DNA of 64,000 nucleotides, from assembly GCA_964430565.1 (NCBI GenBank), contig CAYSFD010000051.1, forward strand, positions 1 to 64,000, written 5' to 3'. This document shows positions 37,915 to 45,620 of this stretch, one piece after another. The notes under the pieces were generated by a model. It was given only the letters and a program-made list of their open reading frames with translations, had not been told where the DNA came from and did no database searches. Position numbers and translations under genes: made by a program. Origin of the DNA: VBDM01 sp964430565. GTDB lineage: Bacteria; Pseudomonadota; Gammaproteobacteria; Burkholderiales; SG8-39. Position 1 is the first letter of the stretch; every line of letters starts with the position of its first letter.

Positions 37915-38838
37915 ATGCATTCCATCATCACCGTCACAAACCTGTCGAAAACCTACGCCTCGGGGCTGCAGGCTCTCAAGAAGATCAACCTTGAGATTCG
38001 CCGCGGAGAGATCTTCGCGTTGCTCGGCCCCAACGGCGCTGGGAAGACGACGCTCATCGGCATCGTCTGTGGAATCGTCAATGCGAGCGCAGGGACGATT
38101 GTCGTGGACGGACACGACATCGTCGGCGATTACCGCGCCGCACGCTCCATGATCGGCCTCGTGCCGCAGGAGCTGACGACAGACGCGTTCGAAACAGTAT
38201 GGAACACCGTGTCGTTCAGCCGCGGACTCTTCGGCAAGCCGGCCGACCCCGCGCACATCGAGAAGGTGCTGAAGGACTTGTCTTTGTGGGACCGCAAGGA
38301 CAGCAAGGTCATGACCCTCTCGGGCGGAATGAAGCGGCGGCTGCTCATCGCCAAGGCGCTGTCGCACGAACCGCGGGTCCTGTTTCTTGACGAGCCGACC
38401 GCAGGCGTCGACGTGGAACTCCGGCAGGAGATGTGGAAGCTGGTGCGCGCGCTGCAGTCCTCAGGCGTGACCATCATTCTCACCACACACTACATCGACG
38501 AGGCCGAAGAGATGGCTGACCGGATCGGGGTGATCAACAACGGCGAGATCATCCTGGTTGAAGACAAGGCGGAAATCATGCGCAAGCTCGGGAGGAAACA
38601 ATTGACTCTGCAGCTGCACGAGCCGCTTGCGCTTGTTCCGCAGGGGCTCTCCGCCTACAAGCTCGCGCTCTCGAGCAGCGGCGGCGAATTAATCTACACC
38701 TACGATGAACGCGACCGCACCGGCATCACGGCGCTGCTTGCAGACCTGCCCGGGGCGGGAATCCGCTTCAAGGACCTTCACACGACACAAAGCTCGCTCG
38801 AAGACATCTTCGTCACTCTGGTGAGAGAGAAGAAATGA
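37915..38838 (+). CDS. ABC exporter ATPase, YadG-like
   Basis: This is the ATPase of an ABC-2 type exporter, 307 residues from ATG 37915 (MHSIITVTNLSKTYASG). Walker A GPNGAGKTT is at 38-46, the signature LSGGM at 135-139, Walker B FLDEPTAG at 157-164, then TTHYIDEAEEMADR. It resembles E. coli YadG in length and in the segments LVPQE and LWDRKDSK; E. coli YadGH has no firmly established substrate. It overlaps the permease gene start by 4 nt (ATGA). Confidence 0.9.
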   Translation: MHSIITVTNLSKTYASGLQALKKINLEIRRGEIFALLGPNGAGKTTLIGIVCGIVNASAGTIVVDGHDIVGDYRAARSMIGLVPQELTTDAFETVWNTVSFSRGLFGKPADPAHIEKVLKDLSLWDRKDSKVMTLSGGMKRRLLIAKALSHEPRVLFLDEPTAGVDVELRQEMWKLVRALQSSGVTIILTTHYIDEAEEMADRIGVINNGEIILVEDKAEIMRKLGRKQLTLQLHEPLALVPQGLSAYKLALSSSGGELIYTYDERDRTGITALLADLPGAGIRFKDLHTTQSSLEDIFVTLVREKK

Positions 38839-39605
38839 GCGCCATGAACGTGCATGCGATCCGCGCGATCTACAAGTTCGAAATGGCGCGCACGCGGCGC
38901 ACTCTGATGCAGAGCATCATCGCCCCGGTGATTTCGACGGCCTTGTACTTCGTCGTCTTCGGCGCGGCGATCGGCGCTCGCATACCCGAGGTCGAGGGCG
39001 TCAGCTACGGTGCCTTCATCGTGCCGGGGCTCATCATGCTGTCGCTGCTGACGCAGAGCCTCTCCAATGCGTCCTTCGGCATCTACTTTCCCAAGTTCAC
39101 CGGGACGATCTACGAGCTCCTGTCGGCGCCGGTTTCCTATTTAGAGATCGTGGTGAGCTATGTGGGGGCGGCCGCAACCAAGTCGGTCGTGCTCGGCCTC
39201 ATCATCCTCGCGACGGCGGCGCTGCTGGTGCCGGTGCGGATCGAGCATCCCTTCTGGATGATCCTCTTCCTCGTACTGACCTCGGTGACCTTCAGCCTCA
39301 TCGGCTTTATCATCGGAATCTGGGCGGACGGTTTCGAGAAGCTCCAGGCCATACCGCTCCTGATCATCACGCCTTTGACGTTTCTTGGCGGCAGCTTCTA
39401 CTCCATCGACATGCTGCCGCCCTTCTGGCAGACGGTCTCGTTGTTTAACCCCGTGGTGTTCCTGGTGAGCGGGTTCCGCTGGAGCTTCTACGGGATCGCC
39501 GACGTGGGTGTCGGCGTGAGCCTCGCCGTGACCGGCCTGTTCCTGGCTATCGCGCTCGCGGTCGTAGCGTGGATCTTCAGGACCGGGTATCGGCTGAAGA
39601 ACTGA
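38835..39605 (+). CDS. ABC-2 type exporter permease, YadH-like
   Basis: This is the inner-membrane permease partner of the preceding ATPase, 256 residues with six hydrophobic helices. Family features include SYGAFIVPGLIMLSLLTQSL, YELLSAPVSYLEIVVSYVGA and LGGSFYSIDMLPPFWQTVSL, the last being a strong ABC-2 permease pattern. Length equals E. coli YadH. It starts at ATG 38835 within the ATPase stop. Confidence 0.91.
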   Translation: MSAMNVHAIRAIYKFEMARTRRTLMQSIIAPVISTALYFVVFGAAIGARIPEVEGVSYGAFIVPGLIMLSLLTQSLSNASFGIYFPKFTGTIYELLSAPVSYLEIVVSYVGAAATKSVVLGLIILATAALLVPVRIEHPFWMILFLVLTSVTFSLIGFIIGIWADGFEKLQAIPLLIITPLTFLGGSFYSIDMLPPFWQTVSLFNPVVFLVSGFRWSFYGIADVGVGVSLAVTGLFLAIALAVVAWIFRTGYRLKN

Positions 39606-39683
39606 TTCTGTGTGTTACCGCTCGACTACGGCAGAGCTCCGGGCGATGGTCGAGGGGTGATTTAAGCGCGCGAAGGCGCCTGC

Positions 39684-40634
39684 TTACGCCCTGACTGCCT
39701 GCTCCAACAGCCATTTACGAAATGCGGCGACGGCTGGGCGCTCGGCGATGACCTCCGGGCACACGAGGTAATACGCCGATTGCGGTTTCAGTTCCACCTT
39801 GAACGGCGCGCACAGCCGCCCCGACGCGATGTCGTGGTCGATCAGAGGTTTCAGGGCGAGCGCCACGCCCAGCTTCTGCGACGCCGCCTCGAGCGACAGG
39901 ATGTTCGAGGAAAAATGCGGCCCGCGGCTGCCGTCGACGCGATCGGCGACCCCCGCGGCCTCGAGCCATTTCTGCCAGGCGCGGCCGTGGGCCACGAGGT
40001 CCATGGCGTCGTCGTGCAGGAGCACGTGGCGCGCCAAGTCGGCCGGCTGTTCGAGCGGCGGATCGCCTCGCACCAGCTCGGGGCTGGCCACCGCGACGGT
40101 CGCGACGTCGAACAGGTGATCGGCGCGATAGCCGGGATAGGTTCCGCCGCCGAGATGGATTTCGACGCCGGACATCTCGTCCCTCAAATCGAGATTTCCG
40201 ACGAGAACAGAGGAATCGAGCGCGCCGGCGTCGACCATCCTGCTCGAGCCGAAGACGCGCAACTCGACGTGCGGCTCGCGTTTCGAAAAATCGGCCAGGC
40301 GCGGCATCAGCCAGCGCGCGGTGAACACCGGCGGCGCGGTGATCAGCAGCTCGGTCTCTTCGCCGCGCTCGCGGATCGTCTCCACCGCGGCGGCGAGCGA
40401 CTCGAAGCCTTCGCGCAGTTTCGGCAAGCAGGCGCGCGCCGCTTCCGTCAGCTGCACACCGCGTCCCGCGCGGCGGAACAGCTCGATACCGAGATACTCC
40501 TCGAGGCTCTTGATCTGATGGCTGACGGCTGCCTGGGTGATCGACAGCTCGTTTGCCGCCTCCTTGAACGAGAGGTGGCGCGCGGCGGCTTCGAATACCC
40601 GCAGTGCATTCAGCGGGGGCAGGCGGTAAATCAT
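39684..40634 (-). CDS. LysR-family regulator, GcvA-like
   Basis: This is a LysR-type transcription factor of 316 residues from ATG 40634 (MIYRLPPLNALRVFEAAARH); a TTG at 40643 would add three. The N-terminal winged helix-turn-helix reads SFKEAANELSITQAAVSHQI, typical of the GcvA branch, followed by LFRRAGRGVQLTEAA. The C-terminal effector domain runs from about residue 90 (ELLITAPPVFTARWLMPRL). It is divergent from two tiny genes starting at 40747, which are candidate targets; the co-inducer is unknown. Confidence 0.9.
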   Translation of the reverse strand: MIYRLPPLNALRVFEAAARHLSFKEAANELSITQAAVSHQIKSLEEYLGIELFRRAGRGVQLTEAARACLPKLREGFESLAAAVETIRERGEETELLITAPPVFTARWLMPRLADFSKREPHVELRVFGSSRMVDAGALDSSVLVGNLDLRDEMSGVEIHLGGGTYPGYRADHLFDVATVAVASPELVRGDPPLEQPADLARHVLLHDDAMDLVAHGRAWQKWLEAAGVADRVDGSRGPHFSSNILSLEAASQKLGVALALKPLIDHDIASGRLCAPFKVELKPQSAYYLVCPEVIAERPAVAAFRKWLLEQAVRA

Positions 40635-40746
40635 CCGGGGCAATTAGTCACAAATGGGATGAGCTTTTCTTATATGACAGATGAGAATTCATCGTTTGTT
40701 CTTCGGCCTTCGCGGGACTATCTTGTAACGCGTGATAGGAGCAAAC

Positions 40747-40923
40747 ATGAAATCCCGAACCAACTTGACCGTTTCCGAATTGTACGCGCTGGAAAGCGCC
40801 GCACGTTCGGCCCGCGCGCAGGAAGTCGCGCGCCTAATCCGCGCCGGCGTGGACGCATTGGGCCGGTTTGCCGGCCGTGCCTTGTCTGCGCTGGAGCATA
40901 GAAAGGAAATCAGCCATGCGTAA
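40747..40923 (+). CDS. Small protein of unknown function (58 residues)
   Basis: From ATG 40747, with AGGAG 5 nt upstream, this reads MKSRTNLTVSELYALESAAR and continues as one alanine/arginine-rich amphipathic helix to SALEHRKEISHA. It is soluble, basic and without a signal peptide. I do not recognise a family. The good ribosome site, its overlap with the next small gene and a strong terminator downstream support a real transcription unit. It is divergent from the LysR gene with a 112-bp gap. Confidence 0.6.
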   Translation: MKSRTNLTVSELYALESAARSARAQEVARLIRAGVDALGRFAGRALSALEHRKEISHA

Positions 40924-41119
40924 CACATTGCGTACACCATTCTGGCGGGCGGCCTACCGATCGCTGCCGGACACCGTGCGGCGCCGCTACCTCGGGCAAA
41001 TCGAGCGTGCGGAACGCTGGGAACTCGCGCTCGATGCGGCGACCGAAGCCTTGTCGCGAGCGAAGGACGCACTGGCCAGGCTGTTTGAAGCGCCCACCAA
41101 GCCACGATCGGCACACTAA
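40916..41119 (+). CDS. Small basic protein of unknown function (67 residues)
   Basis: From ATG 40916, preceded by AAGGAA 8-9 nt upstream and overlapping the end of the first small gene by 8 nt, this reads MRNTLRTPFWRAAYRSLPDT. It continues as a helical, basic protein (RRRYLGQIERAERWELALDA) ending TKPRSAH. No membrane segment or signal peptide is seen, and no family is recognised. Tight coupling to the upstream small gene and the intrinsic terminator 84 nt after its stop suggest the two are made together. Confidence 0.6.
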   Translation: MRNTLRTPFWRAAYRSLPDTVRRRYLGQIERAERWELALDAATEALSRAKDALARLFEAPTKPRSAH

Positions 41120-41434
41120 CCGTTTGCCTCGCCGTCCGCGTGACCTGAGGTCTCCTCCTCCTCCTCCTCCGGTCAATAGCGCGGGCGGCGAGCATCTAAC
41201 GACGGAGATAGACCGCAGGGTCTGTCTCCGTTTTTTTTTGATTCCTAGAAGCGATCCCAGCTTGCGGGCTCTCACCAGACCGGATCTCTGCCTGCCAGGC
41301 AATCAACGACTAAAATAATCTTTGCAGTGTCGATTTCGCCGAGCCTCGTTCGTCGTACAGTCAGAGCGAGGCTTTCCATCCGGTCGAGACCGACCGAAGG
41401 TCCGGCGCCCCCCAAAAAAAACGGAGAAAAGGCG
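41120..41434. other. Intergenic stretch: TCC repeat, terminator, leader of YCII gene
   Basis: This 315-bp gap holds six tandem TCC units (41153-41170), the strong terminator at 41203-41239, then about 195 bp with no recognisable gene that leads to the YCII start. A GGAGAAAAGG ribosome site ends the stretch. Confidence 0.6.
41203..41239 (+). terminator. Rho-independent terminator after the two small genes
   Basis: Arms CGGAGATAGACC (41203-41214) and GGTCTGTCTCCG (41219-41230) make a 12-bp stem with one G-T pair and a GCAG loop, followed by nine T residues (41231-41239). This is the clearest intrinsic terminator in the window and acts on the plus strand. Confidence 0.93.
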
Positions 41435-41851
41435 ATGCGATTCATGATGATAGTCAAGGCCACAAAGGACTCTGAGGCGGGCGTGATGCCCTCCGAGAAG
41501 CTCATTTCGGAGATGCAGAAGTACCACGAGGAGCTGCAGAAAGCCGGGGTGCTGCTCGATGGCTCGGGGCTCCAGCCGAGTTCGAAGGGTTGGCGAGTCA
41601 AGTACGCGGGAGCGAAGCGCGCGCTGATCGACGGGCCCTTTACCGAGGCTAAGGAGCTGATCGCCGGCTACACGCTCATCCAGGTAAAGTCGCGGGAAGA
41701 GGCGATGGAATGGGCGCGGCGCTTTCCCAATCCCGCCGGCGACGGCAAGGAGGGCGAAATCGAGGTCCGGCAGCTCTTCGAGCTGGAGGATTTCGGTCCG
41801 AGCGAGGCGGTCGAGCGCTTTCGCGAGATGGACATTCAAAAGAAGAAGTGA
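41435..41851 (+). CDS. YCII-related (DGPF-type) domain protein
   Basis: This is a 138-residue ferredoxin-like fold protein of the YCII/DGPF family. From ATG 41435 (MRFMMIVKATKDSEAG) with GGAGAAAAGG upstream. The name-giving motif is present as ALIDGPFTEAKELIAGYTL, followed by SREEAMEWARRFPNP. Members often lie near extracytoplasmic sigma factor genes or other small fold proteins; their biochemical role is not settled. It is 34 nt upstream of an Asp-box propeller gene on the same strand. Confidence 0.88.
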   Translation: MRFMMIVKATKDSEAGVMPSEKLISEMQKYHEELQKAGVLLDGSGLQPSSKGWRVKYAGAKRALIDGPFTEAKELIAGYTLIQVKSREEAMEWARRFPNPAGDGKEGEIEVRQLFELEDFGPSEAVERFREMDIQKKK

Positions 41852-41885
41852 CCGCGGCGGAAGGATATCTCTTAGAGAGGAGCGG

Positions 41886-43076
41886 ATGATGGCAGGCAAA
41901 ATCAGGAAGCCGGCAGTTCGAAAGCAGGGCGCCTCCAGCCGCTCGCGGCCACGGCGCCGTGTCGTGGTGATGGTCGCGACGCGCAAGGGCGCATGGCTCT
42001 ATCACAGCGATGCGGCGCGGAAGACCTGGCGGGTCGACGGGCCGCATTTTCTGGGCCACGTCATCAGCCAGGTAATGCTCGACCCGCGCGACGGGCGGAC
42101 GCTGCTCGCCGCGGCGAAGACCGGCCACCTCGGGCCGACCGTGTTCCGCTCCACGGACCTGGGGCGCACCTGGAAGGAAGCCGCGCAGCCGCCCGCGTTC
42201 GCGAAAGCGCCCGAGGGCCAGCAGGGGCGCGCGGTGGATCACACATTCTGGCTCACGCCGGGCCACGCATCGGAGCCCGGCGCGTGGTACGCGGGAACAT
42301 CGCCGCAGGGGCTGTTCCGCTCCGAGGACGGCGGGGTCACGTGGAAGCCGTTCTCGTCGATCGGCGACGATCCGCAGTACCGGAAATGGATGGGCACCGT
42401 GCAGGACGGCACGCCGGACGGGCCGAAGCTGCACTCGATCATCGTCGATCCGCGCGATCCCGCGCATCTGTACTTCGCCATGTCGGGCGGCGGCGTGCAC
42501 GAGTCTGCCGACGGCGGCCGGACCTGGGCGCTGCTCCTGAAGGGGCTCGACGTGGTCGAGGGTCTCGACAAGACCCAACCCAACTTTCACGACCCGCATT
42601 GCATCCGGATCTGCCCGAGCAACCCGGACCGTTTGTATCAGCAGAATCATTGCGGCATCTACCGGCTCGATCGGCCGTCGGACACGTGGGTGCGCATCGG
42701 CAAGAACATGCCCGAGCGGGTCGGCGACATCGGCTTTCCGCTGGTGGTGCACCCGCGCGACGCGGATACGGCGTGGGTGTTCCCGATGGACGGCACCGCC
42801 GTCTGGCCGCGCACCAGCCCGGACGGCAGGCCCGCGGTCTATGCCACGAGCAACGCCGGCAAGACGTGGCAGCGTCTCGACGCGGGGCTCCCCGCGAAGG
42901 AGGCATGGTGGACCGTGAAGCGCCAGGCGATGACGGGAGACGCAGCAGACCCCGTGGGCCTCTACTTCGGCACGACCAGCGGCGAGCTGTGGATGAGCCG
43001 CGACGAGGGCCGTCGGTGGGCCTGCATCGCGCGGCACCTGCCGGAAATCTATTCCGTGGAAGCGGCCGAGCTGTAG
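41886..43076 (+). CDS. Asp-box (BNR) beta-propeller protein, exo-sialidase-like fold
   Basis: This is a cytoplasmic-looking beta-propeller of 396 residues with five visible Asp-box motifs: STDLGRTW, SEDGGVTW, SADGGRTW, SNAGKTW and SRDEGRRW. It has no signal peptide; the N-terminus is basic (RKPAVRKQGASSRSRPRRR). Annotation pipelines often call such proteins sialidases or glycosyl hydrolases, but the Asp-box only marks the fold, and I see no arginine triad to support a sialidase. It is followed 13 nt later by a MoaD-like gene. GAGAGGAG lies upstream of the start. Confidence 0.82.
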   Translation: MMAGKIRKPAVRKQGASSRSRPRRRVVVMVATRKGAWLYHSDAARKTWRVDGPHFLGHVISQVMLDPRDGRTLLAAAKTGHLGPTVFRSTDLGRTWKEAAQPPAFAKAPEGQQGRAVDHTFWLTPGHASEPGAWYAGTSPQGLFRSEDGGVTWKPFSSIGDDPQYRKWMGTVQDGTPDGPKLHSIIVDPRDPAHLYFAMSGGGVHESADGGRTWALLLKGLDVVEGLDKTQPNFHDPHCIRICPSNPDRLYQQNHCGIYRLDRPSDTWVRIGKNMPERVGDIGFPLVVHPRDADTAWVFPMDGTAVWPRTSPDGRPAVYATSNAGKTWQRLDAGLPAKEAWWTVKRQAMTGDAADPVGLYFGTTSGELWMSRDEGRRWACIARHLPEIYSVEAAEL

Positions 43077-43089
43077 AGCCGACAACGCA

Positions 43090-43347
43090 ATGAAGGTGCT
43101 GATACCCAGCGCGCTGCGCTCGTACACCGAGCGCAGCAGAGCCGAGGCGAGCGGCGCCACGCTGGCTGCCGTGCTCGCCGACCTTGACCGCGGATACCCC
43201 GGGATTCGTTTCCGCATGATCGACGAGCAGGACAGGATACGGCGCCACATCCGCATCTTCGTCAACGGAGACCAGGTGCGCGACCTGTCGCAGTCGCTCA
43301 ACCCGACCGACGAGGTGATCATCGTTCAGGCGTTGAGCGGCGGCTGA
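43090..43347 (+). CDS. MoaD/ThiS-family ubiquitin-like sulfur carrier
   Basis: This is an 85-residue beta-grasp protein ending in the di-glycine VQALSGG, the tail that is adenylated and thiocarboxylated in MoaD/ThiS carriers. MKVLIPSALRSYTERSRAEA opens the fold and FVNGDQVRDLSQSLNPTDEV is the conserved centre. No MoaE, ThiG or E1-like MoeB/ThiF gene is nearby, so it is probably not the housekeeping MoaD. Its immediate linkage to the propeller gene (13 nt) suggests the propeller is its partner or target. Confidence 0.85.
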   Translation: MKVLIPSALRSYTERSRAEASGATLAAVLADLDRGYPGIRFRMIDEQDRIRRHIRIFVNGDQVRDLSQSLNPTDEVIIVQALSGG

Positions 43348-43409
43348 CGGCGCCGCGCACTTACTGACCGTATATCTACCAATCCCAACGAGAGCATGAG
43401 GAGAGTTTT

Positions 43410-43479
43410 ATGAAATACGTCGATGGATTTGTATTGCCGGTCCCGAAGAGGAAAGTGGAAGCCTACCGGCGAATGGCGA
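43410..43479 (+). pseudogene. 5' fragment of a DUF1428 (YbaA-like) gene
   Basis: ATG 43410, with GAGGAGAG upstream, opens MKYVDGFVLPVPKRKVEAYR, an excellent match to the DUF1428 N-terminus, but the similarity ends after about 22 codons where a palindromic repeat begins at 43482. The frame then runs on through unrelated sequence opposite nnrS. Full members are about 120 residues, so roughly 100 residues are missing. The preserved ribosome site suggests recent loss. Confidence 0.8.
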
Positions 43480-43481
43480 CT

Positions 43482-43527
43482 TCCCCTCCTCGAAGAGGAG
43501 GGGTGCCCCGAAGGGGCGGGGTGGTCG
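43482..43527. repeat. GC-rich double-hairpin repeat at the DUF1428 break
   Basis: CCCCTCCTC / GAGGAGGGG (43483-43491, 43495-43503, loop GAA) is followed by CCCC-GAA-GGGG (43506-43516) and GCGGGGTGGTCG. It has the look of an interspersed palindromic element and sits exactly between the truncated gene and the nnrS stop. Confidence 0.7.
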
Positions 43528-43531
43528 TTGC

Positions 43532-44629
43532 TCAGCCCGGCTGGCCGTCAAGGCGCGGGCGCGAAAGGATCGGAAAGTACGCGATCGTAAACACCGCGAA
43601 TGCGGCCGACCACAGCAACGCGGACAGGCCGATCGTCGCGGCGTAGGCGCCGGGCAGGACCAGCGGACCCAGCACGCGCACCACGGCCGCGGCCTGCACC
43701 AGAGCGTAAGCCGCGAGCTCGGCGGGCCCGGTCGTCAGGGGCCGGGCGGTGTGGCCGCGCGCGGTGCGCGTCATCATGCCTAAAGTCAGGCCGCCGATCG
43801 CGCCGACCGCAAGCGCGTGGGTCGCGAGCGCGGCTGGCACGACATCGAACGCCGCCAGGCCGCGCAAGGCGAGATGCACCACGATCCATGCGTACGACAG
43901 GTGCAGGATCCACAGGATCGGCCGCCCGCGCGTCTTGAACGGCGCCCATAGCGCGAGGCGCGCGGCATGCAAGGCTGAGGCAACCATGGCGGCCACCGCA
44001 ACGGGCAGTTGAAAAGCGTCGAGGAACAAAAGCGCGACCACCGAAGCGAGCGTGGCGTACTCCAGAGCCTGATTGCGCCGCGCGCCCGCACCCGGCACGG
44101 CGGCGTTGGTGAACGCAGGAACGACGCGGCCCGCGACCACGGTCATGACGAGGAGCACGACGTCCAAGCCGACCGAGAGGCCGAGCTGCGGGTAAGCCTG
44201 GAAGGCCATGCTCGCCGCGCCCAGCGCGAGCACCAGCAGGATGAAGAACCAGTTGCGCCGGTTGCCGCTCGCGATGAGCGGCCGGCCGATTCCCCAGGCG
44301 ACGCCGAGGGCGAACAGCGCGTCGGCGAGGGCGGCCGCGGGCAACGAGTAGAAGGCCGCCACCCGGGCGGTTATCCACAGCGCTGCGATGGCCCCAAGCG
44401 CGCCGCCTGTCGGCGTCGGCAAGCCGGTCCAGTTGCGCACCGCGGTAAGAAGAAATCCCGCGATCACCGCGAACGCGTAGCCGAACAGCATCTCGTGCGC
44501 GTGCCACAGCATATTGGCGCCCGGCAGCCAGCCGGCATATTGCAGGGCCCACACTGCGACGCTGAGCGCCGCGTAGCCGCCTGCGAGCAGGTACAGCGGC
44601 CGAAACCCGAGCGCGAACAGCGCGCCCAT
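43532..44629 (-). CDS. nnrS: NnrS family heme-copper membrane protein
   Basis: NnrS proteins are polytopic heme- and copper-containing membrane proteins linked to nitric oxide metabolism and resistance. The 365-residue product has about 12 hydrophobic helices, the N-terminus MGALFALGFRPLYLLAGG, and family histidine segments MLWHAHEMLFGYAFAVIAGF and GGLTLGMMTRTARGHTARPL. The start overlaps by one base the stop of a short upstream ORF (TGATG). No NO reductase or NnrR gene is in the window. The C-terminus ends beside a palindromic repeat. Confidence 0.92.
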   Translation of the reverse strand: MGALFALGFRPLYLLAGGYAALSVAVWALQYAGWLPGANMLWHAHEMLFGYAFAVIAGFLLTAVRNWTGLPTPTGGALGAIAALWITARVAAFYSLPAAALADALFALGVAWGIGRPLIASGNRRNWFFILLVLALGAASMAFQAYPQLGLSVGLDVVLLVMTVVAGRVVPAFTNAAVPGAGARRNQALEYATLASVVALLFLDAFQLPVAVAAMVASALHAARLALWAPFKTRGRPILWILHLSYAWIVVHLALRGLAAFDVVPAALATHALAVGAIGGLTLGMMTRTARGHTARPLTTGPAELAAYALVQAAAVVRVLGPLVLPGAYAATIGLSALLWSAAFAVFTIAYFPILSRPRLDGQPG

Positions 44630-44727
44630 CAGACCGAGCTGCGCAACGGCGCGATCTTGATGTGCTCGACGGTCCGCCCCGGTCTCGATTCCTTGGGACA
44701 GACTTCGGCCAAAACGCGCTGGTTCAT
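44629..44727 (-). CDS. Short ORF (32 residues) translationally coupled to nnrS
   Basis: ATG 44727 has an excellent ribosome site (AGAGGAGAG directly upstream). The frame reads MNQRVLAEVCPKESRPGRTV, then ends HIKIAPLRSSV, and its TGA shares a base with the nnrS ATG. Until this stop the nnrS start has no Shine-Dalgarno of its own, so coupling or a leader-peptide role is plausible. There is one cysteine and no membrane span. I do not recognise a family. It could be a leader peptide, a small partner, or the remnant C-terminus of a larger lost protein. Confidence 0.5.
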   Translation of the reverse strand: MNQRVLAEVCPKESRPGRTVEHIKIAPLRSSV

Positions 44728-44799
44728 CTCTCTCCTCTTTTTGGGAGCATCCCGCCAGTTTTCATGCTACAAGAGAAACCCGATCGGGACTGCCGCGAA

Positions 44800-45543
44800 A
44801 TGAAGATCGCTACCTGGAACGTCAACGGCGTCCGCGCGCGCCAGGCGCAGCTTCGCGAGTGGATGGAGCGCGACCGCCCGGACGTCGTGTGCCTGCAGGA
44901 GCTGAAGGCGGAGCCTTCCCAGATCCCCGAGCAGGTCAAGCTCGAGGACTACCACACGTTCTGGCATGGCCTGCGCGGCTACTCCGGCGTGTCGCTTCAC
45001 ATCAGAAAGGGCGCCTTCGACGCCGAGCCCGCGTTCGGCCACCCCGAGTTCGACATGGAATCGCGCATCGTGCAGGCCGATCTTGGCAAGCTCGTCCTCG
45101 CCTCGGTGTACGTGCCCAATGGCGGCAAGGACTACGAGGCGAAGCTCGGCTTCATGATCAAGCTCGCGGCCTGGGCGAAGCAGCTGCACCGGGAAGGCCG
45201 CGATCTGGTTCTGTGCGGCGACATGAACATCACGCGCACCAACTTGGACGTGCATCCGAAGGAGCGCAAGCCTGGCATCATCGGCCAGCGGGAGGAAGAG
45301 CGCGAGCTGTTCGACAAGTTGCTGGGCGAACATCTCGTGGACGTCGGCCGCGCGCTCGATCCCGACAACCCGAACCTCTTCACCTGGTGGGCGCCCTGGC
45401 GCAACCTGCGCCAACGCAATATCGGCTGGCGCCTCGACTACATCCTCGCCTCGCCGGCGTTCGCTGAGCGCGCCGCAAGCTGCGCCGTGCTTGCCGATTT
45501 TGGAACGAGCGACCATGCGCCGGTGGTGATGATCACCGCGTAG
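44800..45543 (+). CDS. xthA: Exodeoxyribonuclease III
   Basis: This is an AP endonuclease / 3'-5' exonuclease of base excision repair, 247 residues from ATG 44800 (MKIATWNVNGVRARQAQLRE). Catalytic motifs: WNVNG, metal ligand E34 in CLQELKAE, VYVPNGG, GDMNI, WRLDYILAS and the general-acid/base pair SDHAP (D238, H239). An ATG at 44764 would add 12 residues. Divergent from the nnrS unit. Confidence 0.95.
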   Translation: MKIATWNVNGVRARQAQLREWMERDRPDVVCLQELKAEPSQIPEQVKLEDYHTFWHGLRGYSGVSLHIRKGAFDAEPAFGHPEFDMESRIVQADLGKLVLASVYVPNGGKDYEAKLGFMIKLAAWAKQLHREGRDLVLCGDMNITRTNLDVHPKERKPGIIGQREEERELFDKLLGEHLVDVGRALDPDNPNLFTWWAPWRNLRQRNIGWRLDYILASPAFAERAASCAVLADFGTSDHAPVVMITA

Positions 45544-45620
45544 GCGCATTTGCTTCGGGCCGCACTCCGGGTAGGATGATCGGGTGCGATGGAGCAATGA
45601 CAAAGGAGGGAAGCGACGTG

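Noticed and set aside
41153..41170. Six TCC units as a phase-variable tract
   Set aside because: It is outside any coding frame and not between promoter elements I can identify, and only six units long; no mechanism is evident.
41886..43076. True sialidase
   Set aside because: Asp-boxes define the propeller fold only. There is no signal peptide, and I cannot identify the arginine triad or catalytic Asp/Tyr/Glu of sialidases.
43410..43646. Functional 78-residue protein starting MKYVDGFVLP
   Set aside because: Only the first 22 codons look like a protein family; the rest reads through a palindromic repeat and the antisense of nnrS.
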